Shown: positions 63,577 to 64,000 of the stretch, piece after piece
Position numbering within the stretch: the stretch's first letter is position 1
Layout: each line of letters opens with the position of its first letter
Assembly (NCBI GenBank): GCA_040506705.1
Contig: JBEVWG010000004.1
Location: forward strand, 29,265 to 93,264
DNA from: Thiodiazotropha sp040506705
GTDB lineage: Bacteria > Pseudomonadota > Gammaproteobacteria > Chromatiales > Chromatiaceae
Length of the DNA: 64,000 nt
Direction of reading: 5' to 3'
Made by a program: the position numbers and the translations under genes
Notes under the pieces: generated by a model
The model's database searches: none
What the model saw: the letters and a program-made list of their open reading frames with translations, nothing else
What the model was told of the DNA's origin: nothing

Positions 63577-63681
63577 CGATTTACGGGCGAATGCAGGTGG
63601 AACTACATCGCTATGAACGACGTGGTCGCGGGTTCGAATCCCGTCACCTCCACCATTTCATTATTCCCTTCCCGTAAATCG
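63577..63681 (+). ncRNA. yrlA: Y RNA (YrlA-like) with tRNA-like module
   Basis: CGATTTACGGG (63577-63587) and CCCGTAAATCG (63671-63681) form a perfect 11-bp closing stem, the expected Rsr-binding stem. Inside it a 63-base segment (63593-63655) mimics a tRNA: acceptor strand GCAGGTG pairs with CACCTCC (one mismatch), a T-arm CGGGTTCGAATCCCG and a 3' ACCA end are present, but the anticodon arm is much shortened. This is the architecture of bacterial YrlA RNAs. It starts about 55 bp after rsr and should be co-transcribed from the sigma-54 promoter. A genuine tRNA is excluded by length and the mismatch. Confidence 0.8.
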
Positions 63682-64000
63682 GCTAAAAGCGAGAATGGCT
63701 GCGAGAAAGCGGCGGTTCTAAAACCGTGATTTCTGTCATAGGTAATCTTGTCCGCAAATGCCATTCGAAGCAGCATTCTGCGCTGTTCGATGCACTCGCT
63801 TTCCCAAAGTTTAAGCGGGTTTCCAAGGAATGTGATAGCGGTTCTAAAAGTATCCTCGAAGCTCTCTATCGGACGACCGCAATTTTTGATCTTTTCGTCC
63901 ATAATCAGCTTCTCTTCTTGCAGGCTTCTGATCTTATCCTCATAGGTGTCGATTAAAATCGGATTATCAGCCTCTACAATGCGGTCTAGGAATTGATTGA
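63603..64000 (-). CDS. Serine recombinase, C-terminal part (gene continues past window)
   Basis: The frame is open from the right edge to TAG at 63603, about 132 codons. It encodes the C-terminal segment of large recombinases: IKNCGRPIESFEDTFRTAIT, FLGNPLKLWESE, RMAFADKITYDRNHGFRTAA and SQPFSLLADL, then EMVEVTGFEPATTSFIAM. The last 18 codons run through the tRNA-like module of the Y RNA on the opposite strand, so the 3' end of the recombinase and the Y RNA share DNA. The catalytic N-terminal half is outside. This suggests that an element inserted at this tRNA-like site. Confidence 0.8.
   Translation of the reverse strand, partial: NQFLDRIVEADNPILIDTYEDKIRSLQEEKLIMDEKIKNCGRPIESFEDTFRTAITFLGNPLKLWESECIEQRRMLLRMAFADKITYDRNHGFRTAAFSQPFSLLADLREGNNEMVEVTGFEPATTSFIAM

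Noticed and set aside
63593..63655. A functional tRNA gene
   Set aside because: The segment is only 63 bases long, has no proper anticodon arm and an acceptor mismatch, and is enclosed by a Y RNA-like closing stem next to rsr.

Overview
The window looks like an accessory (genomic-island) region of a gammaproteobacterial chromosome, possibly a sulfur-oxidising or related environmental lineage. That is an inference from the mix of RtcR/Rsr RNA-repair genes, a PEP-CTERM protein, a yeh-type MoxR/VWA operon, TraX and plasmid-type KfrA/ParB genes. No housekeeping core gene is present. Composition changes abruptly along the window: moderate GC at 5-27 kb, AT-rich at 28-34 kb, GC-rich at 34-37.5 kb, AT-rich at 55-60 kb, higher GC again at 60-64 kb. 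This fits a patchwork of separately acquired blocks.

Layout. (1) 0-5.9 kb: a partial secreted-like protein, TraX, a DUF3653 phage-type regulator, a XerD-like recombinase, a broken gene with its XRE regulator, and a four-gene operon of small proteins ending in a YdjM-like membrane protein. (2) 6-27 kb: a large defence island, all on the + strand. It holds a WYL regulator, a SNF2 helicase with an in-frame amber codon, a HigBA/ImmA toxin-antitoxin pair, a DUF262-DUF1524 (GmrSD-like) nuclease, a type III-like Mod methylase with an AT-rich central segment, RhuM, the Res subunit, an RloC-like anticodon nuclease, and a YhaO/YhaN-like nuclease-ATPase pair. The island ends in a DUF6361 gene cut after about 38 codons exactly at a lone type I-E CRISPR-like repeat. 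(3) 27-34 kb: a scar zone with an integrase remnant, a frameshifted recombinase, a toxin-antitoxin locus with a broken toxin, a broken IS30 copy, and an unknown gene pair ending in an amidase-like protein. (4) 34-37.7 kb: an operon KfrA-ParB-WGR, a GC-rich integrase and a MITE, together a plasmid-like module without a ParA. (5) 38-42 kb: two exported proteins, one PEP-CTERM and one LamG/dockerin. (6) 42-43.8 kb: an IS91 remnant and a ResD-like recombinase. (7) 43.9-54.2 kb: a translationally coupled five-gene operon matching E. coli yehI-yehL-yehM-yehP-yehQ (DUF4132, MoxR ATPase, DUF5682, VWA, SWIM). (8) 54.3-59 kb: another recombinase, then a compact three-gene unit (PHP-ATPase, small acidic protein, Mrr-like nuclease) that is the best candidate for a little-described defence system. 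(9) 60-64 kb: RtcR, a sigma-54 promoter, Rsr (Ro60) and a Y RNA with a tRNA-like module, into which the 3' end of a serine recombinase runs.

Two themes recur. First, nucleic-acid restriction and RNA surveillance: modification, cleavage of DNA, cleavage or protection of tRNA/RNA, and regulators that would switch these on. Second, decay: about ten genes are interrupted by frameshifts, by one of three different stop codons, or by truncation. Many tyrosine recombinases and fragments lie at block borders. All functional calls rest on motif recognition by eye; no database search was run.
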